Of a stretch of DNA of 64,000 nucleotides, positions 18,711 through 27,479 are shown one piece after another (position 1 is the first letter of the stretch; each line of letters opens with the position of its first letter). Under the pieces are notes generated by a model that was not told the DNA's origin, made no database searches, and saw nothing but the letters and a program-made list of their open reading frames with translations. This DNA is from Lachnospiraceae bacterium (GTDB lineage Bacteria; Bacillota; Clostridia; Lachnospirales; Lachnospiraceae): the NCBI GenBank assembly GCA_017463225.1, contig JAFTPO010000046.1, forward strand, positions 1 through 64,000, given 5' to 3'. Position numbers and translations under genes: made by a program.

Positions 18711-18803
18711 AATAAAGGTATTATGATTTATTTTTGCGAATTTTAGTTTAATTTTACTTAAATAATTTTCGCATTTACTTAATAAACTAACAACACCTTT
18801 ATT
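18711..18803. repeat. Nested inverted repeats between recG and pnp
   Basis: AATAAAGGT (18711-18719) and ACCTTTATT (18795-18803) form a 9-bp outer pair enclosing TGCGAA/TTCGCA, with a further AT-rich inner pair. It lies just after the recG stop and before the pnp -35. It may end recG transcription, although no clean U-tract follows. Confidence 0.4.
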
Positions 18804-18823
18804 ATGTGAATATATTATTGTTA

Positions 18824-20842
18824 TTATAAAACTGCACTGTCATTTAAAGAGGTAATTATAGTAGACCTTGTAGGCTCTAAACCATCACCATACTTTGCAA
18901 GAATCTCCTGGGCCGTTTTTAGCATATCCGCATGGTTATATATATCTGCCAGCATAAATAACATCTCACCACTTTGTCTTATACCAAAGAAATCTCCCGG
19001 ACCTCTTAGCTTTAAATCTTCACTGGCGATAAAAAAGCCATCATTAGAATTCTCCAACACCCTAAGTCTGTCCATAGACTCCTTACTTTCCTTGCCATTA
19101 ATAAATATACAGTAAGACTGTTTCTTTCCACGACCAACACGGCCTCTTAGCTGGTGAAGCTGGGCTAGACCAAATCTTTCAGCATTCTCAACCATCATAA
19201 CAGTTGAATTTGGATTGTTAATACCAACCTCTATAACTGTTGTCGATACTAAGACATCAATATTTCCGGCAATATAGTCTTCCATTATAGAATTCTTTTC
19301 ATCTGCCTTCATCTTGCCATGAAGCATGGCAACCCTTACATTTGATGGCAAATTAGCCTTCATGGTTTCCGTATATTCAGTAACATTAGTAAGATCCATA
19401 GTCTCACTTTCCTCAACCATAGGACAAATTACATATACCTGTGAGCCCTCTTCTACCTGTGATGCTATAAATCTATAGGCTGTATTTCTATAATTGGTTC
19501 CAACTACACAGTTTTTAATAGGTTTTCTACCTCTAGGTAGCTCTGAAATAACAGATATATCAAGGTCTGCATACATAATTATAGCTAAGGTTCTTGGAAT
19601 AGGTGTGGCACTCATAACAAGAGTATGTGGCGCATCACCCTTTGCAGATAGCTTCTTTCTCTGATTAACGCCAAAACGATGTTGTTCATCAGTTACAACA
19701 AGGCCAAGATTATTATATTCTACCTTGTCCTCTATAAGTGCATGAGTTCCAATTACCAAATCAATGTCACCGGATTTTAAACCATCATATATATGACGTT
19801 TTTCCTTCAACGGCGTAGAACCAACTAAACAAGCTGTTTTTATGCCGTATTTCGCAAACATTACGCTAATTTCCTCATAATGTTGTTTTGCAAGAACCTC
19901 AGTTGGAACCATCAAAGCCCCCTGATATCCTTCTTTAATACAAGCAAACAATGCTGCTTCTGCCACAACAGTCTTTCCGGACCCAACATCTCCTTGAACC
20001 AGTCGATTCATAACATTTTCACTACCCATATCAGCTAAAATATCTTCGATGGCATTTTGCTGGCCCTTAGTAAGGCTGAAGCATAAATCATTCACAAATT
20101 CAGCTACATTCTTACCCTGCACAATCTTATGGGTATTAGATATCTTTATATTCTCTTGTTTTAGCTTACTCATATCATAAAGGAATTTATAAAATTCATC
20201 AAAGGCAAGCCTTTTGATAGCATTCCTTAGTACAGTTTCATTCATCGGAAAATGAATATTCTCATAAGCTTCACTAATATCCATAAGTGAATAATCCCTT
20301 TTCACATCCTCTGGTAGATAGTCCTCTAATCTAAATATCATCTCTCTGGTGCTTATGATAGCCTTTTGAAAGGTTTTATTTGACAGACCAGTGGTAAGCG
20401 GATATACAGGTTGCATCTCCTGCCTCATATCCTCGTATTGCGCTAACTTATAATATTCTGGCATATCCATAACACGCATATTATTCTTAACCTTTACAGT
20501 ACCGACAAAAACGTATGTATCTCCCCTATGAAGTACATTTTTTAGGTATGGTGAATTAAACCAGGTTATTTTAATATTACCTGTATGATCCTTGGCCGTA
20601 ATATTAGTCAGGGTAAGTCCTCTAACCTTTCTTGTATCCACATAAGAAGATATGACAGCACAAATAGCCTGGCGTTCACCTATTACCGTATCCTTAATCT
20701 CAACCGGCTCCCCATAAGACAGATAATTCCTAGGGTATGTGTGTATTAAGTCATCTACAGTATGAACTCCAAGCTTAGCAAAAGAGGCAGCAGTTTTCTC
20801 GCCTATACCTTTAATTGTGGTTATGTTATCTGTTAATTCCAT
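18824..20842 (-). CDS. recG: ATP-dependent DNA helicase RecG
   Basis: RecG remodels stalled replication forks and Holliday junctions. From ATG 20842 it has 672 residues. An in-frame GTG at 20869 that overlaps the stop of the previous gene would add nine residues; I prefer the ATG because the family begins close to the TTIKGIGEKTA motif and GGAGAG lies just before it. Domains in order: N-terminal wedge with OB fold (about 50-150), helicase domain with Walker A GDVGSGKT (about 280), the DEQH box VVTDEQHRFG, motif III SATPIPRT, and the C-terminal QLRGRVGRG. It forms an operon with the 71-residue membrane protein. Confidence 0.95.
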   Translation of the reverse strand: MELTDNITTIKGIGEKTAASFAKLGVHTVDDLIHTYPRNYLSYGEPVEIKDTVIGERQAICAVISSYVDTRKVRGLTLTNITAKDHTGNIKITWFNSPYLKNVLHRGDTYVFVGTVKVKNNMRVMDMPEYYKLAQYEDMRQEMQPVYPLTTGLSNKTFQKAIISTREMIFRLEDYLPEDVKRDYSLMDISEAYENIHFPMNETVLRNAIKRLAFDEFYKFLYDMSKLKQENIKISNTHKIVQGKNVAEFVNDLCFSLTKGQQNAIEDILADMGSENVMNRLVQGDVGSGKTVVAEAALFACIKEGYQGALMVPTEVLAKQHYEEISVMFAKYGIKTACLVGSTPLKEKRHIYDGLKSGDIDLVIGTHALIEDKVEYNNLGLVVTDEQHRFGVNQRKKLSAKGDAPHTLVMSATPIPRTLAIIMYADLDISVISELPRGRKPIKNCVVGTNYRNTAYRFIASQVEEGSQVYVICPMVEESETMDLTNVTEYTETMKANLPSNVRVAMLHGKMKADEKNSIMEDYIAGNIDVLVSTTVIEVGINNPNSTVMMVENAERFGLAQLHQLRGRVGRGKKQSYCIFINGKESKESMDRLRVLENSNDGFFIASEDLKLRGPGDFFGIRQSGEMLFMLADIYNHADMLKTAQEILAKYGDGLEPTRSTIITSLNDSAVL

Positions 20843-20865
20843 TTCTCTCCAAATAAGCTGCTTAA

Positions 20866-21081
20866 TCACTCTACATTATTGTATATTTCAAAGCCTAGTA
20901 TTTTTATAATTGTACCATCCTGGTAACCATCGTCGCTGTCAAAGTCAATTCTATGTATATCTGTCACACTATAAACTATAGCCTTATATTCAACGGAACC
21001 CCCATCTTTATAACGCAAAGGAATAGGTATTAATAAAATAGCAACTATTATAATTATAGCTATAATCAATTTCTTTTTCAT
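20866..21081 (-). CDS. Small membrane-anchored protein, unknown function
   Basis: This 71-residue protein has a basic start (MKKK), one strongly hydrophobic segment (IIAIIIIVAILLIPI), and a polar tail containing RYKDGGSVEYKA and KILGFEIYNN. I believe similar small proteins occur in many gut Clostridia but know no function for them. It is preceded by AGGAG and its own promoter and overlaps the possible GTG start of recG, so the two are cotranscribed. Confidence 0.75.
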   Translation of the reverse strand: MKKKLIIAIIIIVAILLIPIPLRYKDGGSVEYKAIVYSVTDIHRIDFDSDDGYQDGTIIKILGFEIYNNVE

Positions 21082-21114
21082 TATTATTTCTCCTAAAGAT
21101 ATAACCTATCATAA

Positions 21115-21143
21115 ATTATATTTTACCATCATTCAAAAATCAA
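21115..21143 (-). promoter_or_regulatory. Sigma-A promoter of the small membrane protein-recG operon
   Basis: On the minus strand TTGATT (21143-21138), 17 bases, TATAAT (21120-21115), about 34 bases before the start codon. Confidence 0.7.
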
Positions 21144-21165
21144 TATCTTACAATTTGAAGTTAAA

Positions 21166-21198
21166 CAAAAATTGCGTAGTGACATCTCACTACGCAAT
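21166..21198 (-). terminator. Terminator of the Asp23-fakA operon
   Basis: A perfect 12-bp stem (ATTGCGTAGTGA and complement) with a 4-base loop is followed on the minus strand by TTTTTGTTT. It is 11 bases after the fakA stop. Confidence 0.92.
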
Positions 21199-21208
21199 CA
21201 TTAAAGTC

Positions 21209-22894
21209 TTATTCAACTGATAGTATATAATAATATACCGGCTGATCACCTGGGTGAAGTTCTATCTCATAATCAGGATATTCCTCCTCAAGAACAGCCA
21301 CGAGAGCTTCTGCATCTTCTTTAGATACATCCTCACCATAGTATACACTTAAGAGCTCTGAATCTTCATCTGACATTTCCTTAACAAGCTCTTTAATAAC
21401 CTCAACTATATCAGTACCTACTGACTTAATTCCGGTATCATCAATACCCATAAAGTCGCCGATCTTAATCTCCTTGCCATCTACTGATGTGTCTCTTACT
21501 GCATAAGTAACCTGACCTGACTTAACTGCTGACATAGCTTCAGTCATGCTTGCCTCATTGTCCTCAGCAGACATACTTCCCTCGAATCCAATCATAGCTC
21601 CTATACCCTGAGGGATAGTCTTAGATGGAATAACAATAACATTCTTATCATCCTCTATAGAAGCAGCCTGATTGGCAGCTAGAATAATGTTCTTATTGTT
21701 AGGAAGAACAAATACTGTCTCAGCATTTACATTAGCTATGGCACCAAGAACATCCTCAGTACTTGGGTTCATAGTCTGACCACCCTGGATAATATAATCT
21801 ACGCCTAAATCAGTAAATATAGTATTTAGACCCTTACCCACAGAAACTGCAACAAAGCCATATGGCTTCTTAGGAGTATTAGCCTTAGCCTCTACAGCAT
21901 CCAGCTCACTTTCCTTAGCCTTCTGTCTATCCTGCTCCATAATAACCTTCTCACGGTGCTCTTCTCTCATATTGTCAACCTTCATATTAGTAAGCTGACC
22001 ATATTCAAGACCCTTTTCAAAGGCCTGACCAGGATGATTAGTATGAACATGAACCTTTACTATCTCATCATCTGATACTACAACTAAGGAATCACCTATA
22101 GAACCTAAAAATTCCTTGAACTTAAGCTCTATATCCATATTCCACTCCTTCTCAAGAAGGATAATAAACTCTGTACAATATCCAAAGGTAATATGAGATG
22201 TATCAATATCCTCTGAGCTTACACTTGTACTAGCACCAGTCTTTGGAGCAGCCATAAGCTTATCATCAACTATCTCCTTACCTGTAAGTCCATTATATGC
22301 TCCTATAATAAACTCCATAAGACCCTGTCCACCAGAATCAACAACACCTGCCTCTTTAAGAACAGGAAGCATATCAGGAGTCTTAGAAAGAACATAGTTA
22401 CCATGCTCAATAACCTTCTCTCCCATTTCTTCAAAGGTTAAGCCTTCTGCAGCAAGTTCAACAGCCTTTTCAGCAAGTCCCTTTGCAACAGTAAGAATTG
22501 TACCCTCCTTAGGCTTCATTACTGCCTTATAAGCTGTCTCAACACCTCTTACAAATCCATCAGCTAATACATTAGTAGTGATTACCTTCTTATCCTTAAT
22601 CTCCTTACAGAATCCTCTTAAAAGCTGAGATAAAATAACTCCTGAGTTACCTCTTGCACCTCTAAGTGAACCGCTGGAAATAGTCTTGGATAAATCAGCT
22701 ATTGTTGGATTAGATAATGCTCCAACCTCCTTAGCTGCGGCCATAATAGTTAGGGACATATTAGAACCAGTATCTCCATCAGGTACCGGGAATACGTTAA
22801 GTTCATTGATATAATCCTTATTTCTCTCTAAATTGTACGCACCTGCAATAAATGCCTTTTGAAGCATCTCTGCATTAATTTTCTTAATAGCCAC
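21209..22894 (-). CDS. fakA: DAK2/YloV-type fatty acid kinase subunit FakA
   Basis: The 561-residue protein has an N-terminal DAK2 nucleotide-binding domain (NVFPVPDGDTGSNMSLT near residue 34, GARGNSGVILSQLLRG near 80), a middle domain, and the C-terminal YloV domain. FakA phosphorylates fatty acids held by a FakB partner so they can enter phospholipid synthesis. No fakB is present in this window, so the partner must be elsewhere. The start is GTG behind AGGAGG. It follows the Asp23-type gene by 16 bases, and this pair divergent from rpmB is conserved in Firmicutes (yloU-yloV). Older names call the family a dihydroxyacetone-kinase-like protein. Confidence 0.9.
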   Translation of the reverse strand: MAIKKINAEMLQKAFIAGAYNLERNKDYINELNVFPVPDGDTGSNMSLTIMAAAKEVGALSNPTIADLSKTISSGSLRGARGNSGVILSQLLRGFCKEIKDKKVITTNVLADGFVRGVETAYKAVMKPKEGTILTVAKGLAEKAVELAAEGLTFEEMGEKVIEHGNYVLSKTPDMLPVLKEAGVVDSGGQGLMEFIIGAYNGLTGKEIVDDKLMAAPKTGASTSVSSEDIDTSHITFGYCTEFIILLEKEWNMDIELKFKEFLGSIGDSLVVVSDDEIVKVHVHTNHPGQAFEKGLEYGQLTNMKVDNMREEHREKVIMEQDRQKAKESELDAVEAKANTPKKPYGFVAVSVGKGLNTIFTDLGVDYIIQGGQTMNPSTEDVLGAIANVNAETVFVLPNNKNIILAANQAASIEDDKNVIVIPSKTIPQGIGAMIGFEGSMSAEDNEASMTEAMSAVKSGQVTYAVRDTSVDGKEIKIGDFMGIDDTGIKSVGTDIVEVIKELVKEMSDEDSELLSVYYGEDVSKEDAEALVAVLEEEYPDYEIELHPGDQPVYYYILSVE

Positions 22895-22910
22895 TTTAAA
22901 TTTCCTCCTA

Positions 22911-23270
22911 CTAATCTATAACCCTTACACCTTCTACGAAGATGTTGATAGCCTTTACAGGCATAGATGTCATCTCTTCAAGAGAATATCTTACTGTACT
23001 TATGAGATTGTCACATACTGTCGAAATACTTACGCCATAAGCAACGATAATATGGAAATCAATTGTAAGCTCATTATTTTCACTTATCTTTACATTAACT
23101 CCCTTACTAACGCTATCGCCCTTAAGAAGCTTAGCGATACCATCCTTCATACTAATAGCTGCCATACCTACGATACCAAAGCAGCCAAGTGCCGCGTGAC
23201 CTGCATACTGGGCAATTACTTCATTTTCAATAATTATTTCACCGTTCTCGTTAGACATATATCCACTCAT
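22911..23270 (-). CDS. Asp23/Gls24 family protein (YloU-like)
   Basis: This 119-residue alkaline-shock family protein has the typical segments IIIENEVIAQYAGHAALGCFGIVGM and VKISENNELTIDFHIIVAYGVSI, and VNIFVEGVRV at the end. Family members are abundant membrane-associated or cytosolic envelope-stress proteins; the short YloU form has no proven function. GGGGG lies 8 bases before the ATG. It is first in the operon with fakA, which suggests a link to membrane lipid supply. Confidence 0.85.
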   Translation of the reverse strand: MSGYMSNENGEIIIENEVIAQYAGHAALGCFGIVGMAAISMKDGIAKLLKGDSVSKGVNVKISENNELTIDFHIIVAYGVSISTVCDNLISTVRYSLEEMTSMPVKAINIFVEGVRVID

Positions 23271-23357
23271 GAATGTTACCCCCTTATTATTTATATAAAT
23301 ATTTTCATTATAAAATGCACTTAATCAATTATCATTCGCGCATACATAATCATCATA

Positions 23358-23386
23358 ATTATACCCATTGCAATTAATTTAATCAA
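23358..23386 (-). promoter_or_regulatory. Sigma-A promoter of the Asp23-fakA operon
   Basis: On the minus strand TTGATT (23386-23381), 17 bases, TATAAT (23363-23358). It is back-to-back with the rpmB promoter; the two -35 elements are about 50 bases apart. Confidence 0.7.
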
Positions 23387-23434
23387 GTAAAACTAACAAA
23401 ATATAATAATTTGAAAAAATTATGAATTTTTTTC

Positions 23435-23463
23435 TTGCATATTATATTCTTTTTTGTTATTAT
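23435..23463 (+). promoter_or_regulatory. Sigma-A promoter of rpmB
   Basis: TTGCAT (23435-23440), 17 bases, TATTAT (23458-23463). The predicted start is near 23470, giving a leader of about 54 bases. Confidence 0.7.
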
Positions 23464-23523
23464 ATGTACGTTGCGAGTTTACAGTATAAGTAAACTAAAT
23501 GATTTGTCAAGGAGGTGCTAACA

Positions 23524-23709
23524 GTGGCAAAGTGCAGTATTTGTGAAAAAGGTGCTCATTTCGGTAACAATGTGAGCCATTCTCATAGAAGATCAAACAG
23601 AATGTGGAAGTCAAACATTAAGTCTGTTAAGGCTATCGTAGACGGATCAGCTAAGAAGATTTACGTTTGTACATCATGCTTAAAGTCAGGAAAAGTTGAG
23701 CGTGCTTAA
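23524..23709 (+). CDS. rpmB: 50S ribosomal protein L28
   Basis: The 61-residue basic protein matches L28 throughout: AKCSICEKGAHFGNNVSHSH, a basic middle, and a C-terminal CTSCLKSGKV. The two CxxC pairs suggest the zinc-binding (C+) form. The start is GTG at 23524, because GGAGGT at 23511-23516 is 7 bases upstream; an earlier GTG in frame at 23515 overlaps that ribosome site. It is monocistronic between its own promoter and a strong terminator, and divergent from the Asp23-fakA operon. Confidence 0.97.
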   Translation: MAKCSICEKGAHFGNNVSHSHRRSNRMWKSNIKSVKAIVDGSAKKIYVCTSCLKSGKVERA

Positions 23710-23724
23710 TTTACTTGGTTTATT

Positions 23725-23770
23725 GGCATAAGAAAAACCGGTCATTGACCGGTTTTTCTTATGCCTTTTT
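23725..23770. terminator. Bidirectional terminator between rpmB and tex
   Basis: A perfect 20-bp inverted repeat with a one-base centre (arms 23725-23744 and 23746-23765). Its core is AAAAACCGGTCA and TGACCGGTTTTT, so both strands read a GC stem followed by T5. On the plus strand TTTTTG follows as well. It ends rpmB and can back up the stop of minus-strand transcripts. Confidence 0.92.
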
Positions 23771-23779
23771 GTTTATAGC

Positions 23780-23905
23780 AAAAAAATGTGCGCATTTTAC
23801 TTTCTTGGCCGACCTGCCTAGGGTGGGTCCACGCCCACACTAAAACGGTGGGCTTAGTCCCCACCACTGTCGCGGCCGGAATGAAGATTATGGCGCACAT
23901 CTTTT
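23780..23905 (-). ncRNA. Candidate rod-like structured RNA, GC-rich
   Basis: This stretch is far richer in G and C than its surroundings. An 8-bp base stem ATGTGCGC/GCGCACAT (23786-23793 with 23893-23900) encloses TTGGCCG/CGGCCGG (23805-23811 with 23873-23879), then GGTGGG/CCCACC (23822-23827 with 23860-23865) and GCCCAC/GTGGGC (23833-23838 with 23848-23853). Read on the minus strand it ends in seven T, so it looks like an RNA ending at a terminator just after the tex stop. It could be a tex 3' end, a separate small RNA or a short mobile palindrome. I do not recognise the family. Confidence 0.5.
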
Positions 23906-23946
23906 TAAGATTATGTAAATTATTAAAAATTAATAGAAGCTATACC

Positions 23947-26085
23947 CTATATCATAGAAAGCTGGATTCTCTTCTTCTCTAAATCTACAGCGAGTACGGT
24001 TACATCAACTACATCTCCTACACTTACAACTTCAAGAGGATGCTTGATGTATTTGTCGCTCATCTTTGAAATATGAACAAGTCCGTCCTGATGTACTCCT
24101 ATATCTATGAAAGCACCAAAGTCGATTACATTACGTACAGTACCCTTAAGCTCCATACCCTCTTTAAGATCCTTCATCTCTAAGACATCGCTTTTAAGGA
24201 TTGGCTTTGGCATCTCCTCTCTTGGATCTCTACCAGGCTTTTCTAATTCGCTAATTATATCAATAAGGGTTGGTTCACCAATTCCTAATTCCTCAGCAAT
24301 TTTCTTTGTATTGCTTACCTTCTTAGAGATACCCTTTAATCCTCCAGCCTTAAGCTCATCATCAGTAAGACCAAGCTTAGTCATAAGTGCCTTTGTTGCC
24401 TCATAGCTTTCAGGATGAACTGATGTATTATCAAGAATTTCATCTCCACCATTTATTCTAAGGAAGCCTGCACACTGCTCATAAGCCTTTGGTCCAAGCT
24501 TTGCAACCTTAAGAAGCTCCTTACGATTCCTAAACTGGCCATTTTCTTCTCTATAGCTAACAATATTCTTTGCAAGAGTCTTATTTATACCTGAAATATA
24601 CTCAAGCAAGGATGCAGATGCAGTATTTAAATCTACACCAACGCTATTTACACAATCTTCAACAACGCCTGTAAGTGCATTGCCAAGATTCTTCTGATTC
24701 ATATCATGCTGATACTGGCCTACACCTATAGACTTAGGGTCAATCTTTACAAGCTCGGCAAGTGGATCCTGAAGTCTTCTGGCAATAGATGCAGCAGATC
24801 TCTGTCCTACATCAAAGTTAGGGAACTCCTCTGTAGCAAGTTTGCTGGCAGAATATACAGAAGCTCCAGCCTCATTTACTATTACATACTTAACATTTGC
24901 CTTTATTTCCTTTAAAAGCTCAACTATTACCATCTCTGACTCACGGCTTGCAGTACCATTTCCAAGAGAAATTAAAGTTATACCATACTTATCTATAAGC
25001 TTCTTTAATACAGTCTTTGCCTCTGCAACCTTATTCTGTGGGGCTGTAGGATAGATAACAACTGTATCAAGAACCTTTCCTGTAGGGTCAACTACAGCAA
25101 GCTTACAGCCAGTTCTAAATGCAGGATCCCATCCAAGTACTGTCTGTCCTGCAACAGGTGGCTGCATAAGAAGCTGGTGAAGGTTTTTACCAAATACATT
25201 TATAGCACCTTCCTCTGCCATCTCAGTAAGCTCATTTCTGATCTCTCTTTCGATAGATGGAGCTATAAGTCTCTCATAGCTATCCTCAACTGCTTCAGAA
25301 AGATACTTTGCACTATCATGGTCCTCATTTGTAATAATCTGACTCTTAAGATATTTTATAATATCAGCTATAGGAGCCTCAATCTTAACAGTAAGAATCT
25401 TTTCTGCCTCACCTCTATTTACAGCAAGGATACGATAACCTATCATCTTCTTTATATCTTCTTCAAAGTCATAATACATCTCATATACTGACTTTGCCTC
25501 AGGATCCTTTGCCACAGATTTAAGCTTACCCTTAGCTCTGGTTAAATCCCTAAGCTTAGTTCTGTAATCAGCCTCATCAGCATAAACTTCAGCAAGAATA
25601 TCCTTTGCTCCTGCTATAGCATCCTCTGCAGTAAGAACCTCTTTTTCCTCTGAGATATAAGCTTCAGCTTCTTCTAAAATTGTCTTATTAGTCATCTGCA
25701 AGCTTATAATATTTGCAAGACCCTCTAATCCCTTTTCCTTTGCAATAGTTGCTCTTGTTCTTCTCTTAGGACGGTATGGTCTATACAAATCCTCTAGGGC
25801 AACCATTGTCATACAATCTTCTATCTGCTTCTTTAATTCATCTGTCAGCTTCCCCTGCTCCTCAATTGTAGAAAGAACAGTACCCTTCTTATCCTCAAGA
25901 TTTCTAAGATATGTAAGTCTCTCATCAAGTGTTCTAAGCTGCTCATCATTAAGAGAACCTGTAACCTCCTTACGATATCTGGAAATAAACGGAATGGTAT
26001 TTCCCTCATCGATAAGCTCAACCGTCTTCTCAACCTGCCATACCTTAACATTTAATTCCTCTGCAATAATCTTCTCAATATTCAT
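23947..26085 (-). CDS. tex: Tex family RNA-binding transcriptional accessory protein
   Basis: The 712-residue protein has the Tex layout: N-terminal helical region, YqgF-like RNase H-fold domain (LGWDPAFRTGCKLAVVD, about residue 320), helix-hairpin-helix modules (VGVDLNTASASLLEYISGI), and a C-terminal S1 domain (NVIDFGAFIDIGVHQDGLVHISKM). Tex binds nucleic acid and influences transcription and stress survival. I chose ATG 26085 (MNIEKIIAEE) because AGGAGAG sits five bases upstream; the longer frame adds 11 residues with no ribosome site. No operon partner is evident. Confidence 0.93.
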   Translation of the reverse strand: MNIEKIIAEELNVKVWQVEKTVELIDEGNTIPFISRYRKEVTGSLNDEQLRTLDERLTYLRNLEDKKGTVLSTIEEQGKLTDELKKQIEDCMTMVALEDLYRPYRPKRRTRATIAKEKGLEGLANIISLQMTNKTILEEAEAYISEEKEVLTAEDAIAGAKDILAEVYADEADYRTKLRDLTRAKGKLKSVAKDPEAKSVYEMYYDFEEDIKKMIGYRILAVNRGEAEKILTVKIEAPIADIIKYLKSQIITNEDHDSAKYLSEAVEDSYERLIAPSIEREIRNELTEMAEEGAINVFGKNLHQLLMQPPVAGQTVLGWDPAFRTGCKLAVVDPTGKVLDTVVIYPTAPQNKVAEAKTVLKKLIDKYGITLISLGNGTASRESEMVIVELLKEIKANVKYVIVNEAGASVYSASKLATEEFPNFDVGQRSAASIARRLQDPLAELVKIDPKSIGVGQYQHDMNQKNLGNALTGVVEDCVNSVGVDLNTASASLLEYISGINKTLAKNIVSYREENGQFRNRKELLKVAKLGPKAYEQCAGFLRINGGDEILDNTSVHPESYEATKALMTKLGLTDDELKAGGLKGISKKVSNTKKIAEELGIGEPTLIDIISELEKPGRDPREEMPKPILKSDVLEMKDLKEGMELKGTVRNVIDFGAFIDIGVHQDGLVHISKMSDKYIKHPLEVVSVGDVVDVTVLAVDLEKKRIQLSMI

Positions 26086-26177
26086 AATTTCTCTCCTGTT
26101 CATATATATTACAAGCACTTGGAACCATATAATACATTACAAATGCCTATAAACTAATTTAATTAAGTACTAATGTA

Positions 26178-26561
26178 TTACATAACATCCATGCTTTTAT
26201 ATTCGGCACTTTCGAAATGTTTCAAATATTCAGGGTCTTTCTTCATCTCAACCATCTGTTTAAAGGCGTGAAGAATCATTCTTTCCTTATTACAATTGTT
26301 TGGATTTTTCCCTATATCATAAAAATAATTATATTTATTCATTTGGGCAAAATATAAATCTAGCAAAGAAAAATCACCACATTTAACAGTACCTTTAAGA
26401 GTTCTATTAACTACATAATAGTTAAATTCCTCCAACAGCTCCTGATCCTGAAGCATATCCTGCCATAAGGTCGCAGCAAATTCTTCAGTTTCTCCCACTG
26501 ATAATGCAAGAGCCTTTAAGTTTTCAAATGATTTAATTTTACCAGCGTTATAAAGAATCAT
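26178..26561 (-). CDS. Hypothetical protein, about 127 residues
   Basis: I do not recognise this small soluble protein. It is predicted mostly helical, with Asn, Lys and Tyr-rich segments (MNKYNYFYDIGKNPNN) and no signal peptide or membrane segment. I take ATG 26561 as the start because GGGTGG lies five bases upstream; an in-frame GTG at 26570 would add three residues. It begins 13 bases after the EamA transporter stop and is probably cotranscribed with it. Confidence 0.65.
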   Translation of the reverse strand: MILYNAGKIKSFENLKALALSVGETEEFAATLWQDMLQDQELLEEFNYYVVNRTLKGTVKCGDFSLLDLYFAQMNKYNYFYDIGKNPNNCNKERMILHAFKQMVEMKKDPEYLKHFESAEYKSMDVM

Positions 26562-26574
26562 ATCATCCACCCTT

Positions 26575-27468
26575 TTACTTAGTTTTATTCAACCCGTAAC
26601 GCCACTTAACAATTGCAACTCCAATTATTATTACGTAACCAACCACACTTAATATGTCCGGTGTTTGATTAAGAAAGAAATAACCTAATATAGCTGTTGT
26701 TATTACTATGGAAAAATCAAAAACTGATATTTCCTTAGCCGGTGCATAAGAATATGCTTTTGTTATAAGCACCTGACCTCCTGCAGCACTAAGGCCACAC
26801 AGTATTAGTATTAATATTTGTTTAACACTCATAGGTGCACAATTAAATATCATATACGGCAATGTACATAATGTAGAAAACATACTGAAATACAATACTA
26901 TAATCATACTTCTCTCACCCTTAAGCCCCAGTTTTCTAACATATGTATACGCCATACCTGCTGCGCAACCGCCTATAAAACCTATAAACGCGGGTAATAC
27001 TTCCACGTTAAACGAAGGCTTTATAACAAACAAAGCTCCAATAAATGCTATAATTACAGCTGTCCATTCAAATTTATTAGCCTTTTCTTTTAATATGAAG
27101 AAAGAAAATATGATGGCAAAAAATGGTGATAGCTTGTTTAATATAGATGCATCTGAAATATTAAGATTATCCATAGCATAAAAATTACAGAAAACACCTA
27201 TGGTTCCTGCCAAGGAGCGCAAAAACAAGTCCTTGAAGTTTCCCTTTTTACACTTATAGTCTCCACCTGCTTTGGTTAAAGCAATTAAGGCTACTATGAG
27301 AGCTATAACATTTCTAAAAAAGCTCTTTTGTATAGATGGTAAATCCCCTGCTAACCTAACAAATAAATTCATAAATGAAAAGCACAGCACTGAGCCCAGC
27401 AAACAAATCACACCCATTGCATAATTGCTTTTAGGTTTTATATTCTTTTCTAATTCGATTTCACTCAT
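26575..27468 (-). CDS. EamA/DMT superfamily transporter
   Basis: The 297-residue protein has about ten hydrophobic segments in two repeated halves, as in EamA (DUF6, RhaT-like) drug/metabolite exporters. Segments such as YAMGVICLLGSVLCFSFMNL and INKLSPFFAIIFSFFILKE-like signatures at the end of the first half are typical (here LNKLSPFFAIIFSFFILKEK). The substrate is unknown. It starts 11 bases after the thiI stop without a clear ribosome site, suggesting coupling to thiI. Confidence 0.85.
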   Translation of the reverse strand: MSEIELEKNIKPKSNYAMGVICLLGSVLCFSFMNLFVRLAGDLPSIQKSFFRNVIALIVALIALTKAGGDYKCKKGNFKDLFLRSLAGTIGVFCNFYAMDNLNISDASILNKLSPFFAIIFSFFILKEKANKFEWTAVIIAFIGALFVIKPSFNVEVLPAFIGFIGGCAAGMAYTYVRKLGLKGERSMIIVLYFSMFSTLCTLPYMIFNCAPMSVKQILILILCGLSAAGGQVLITKAYSYAPAKEISVFDFSIVITTAILGYFFLNQTPDILSVVGYVIIIGVAIVKWRYGLNKTK

Positions 27469-27479
27469 ATCTAAATATT

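Noticed and set aside
23788-23982. 64-residue plus-strand reading frame over the GC-rich rod
   Set aside because: It runs through the paired arms of the structured element and into the antisense of tex, and has no ribosome site. RNA structure explains the sequence better.
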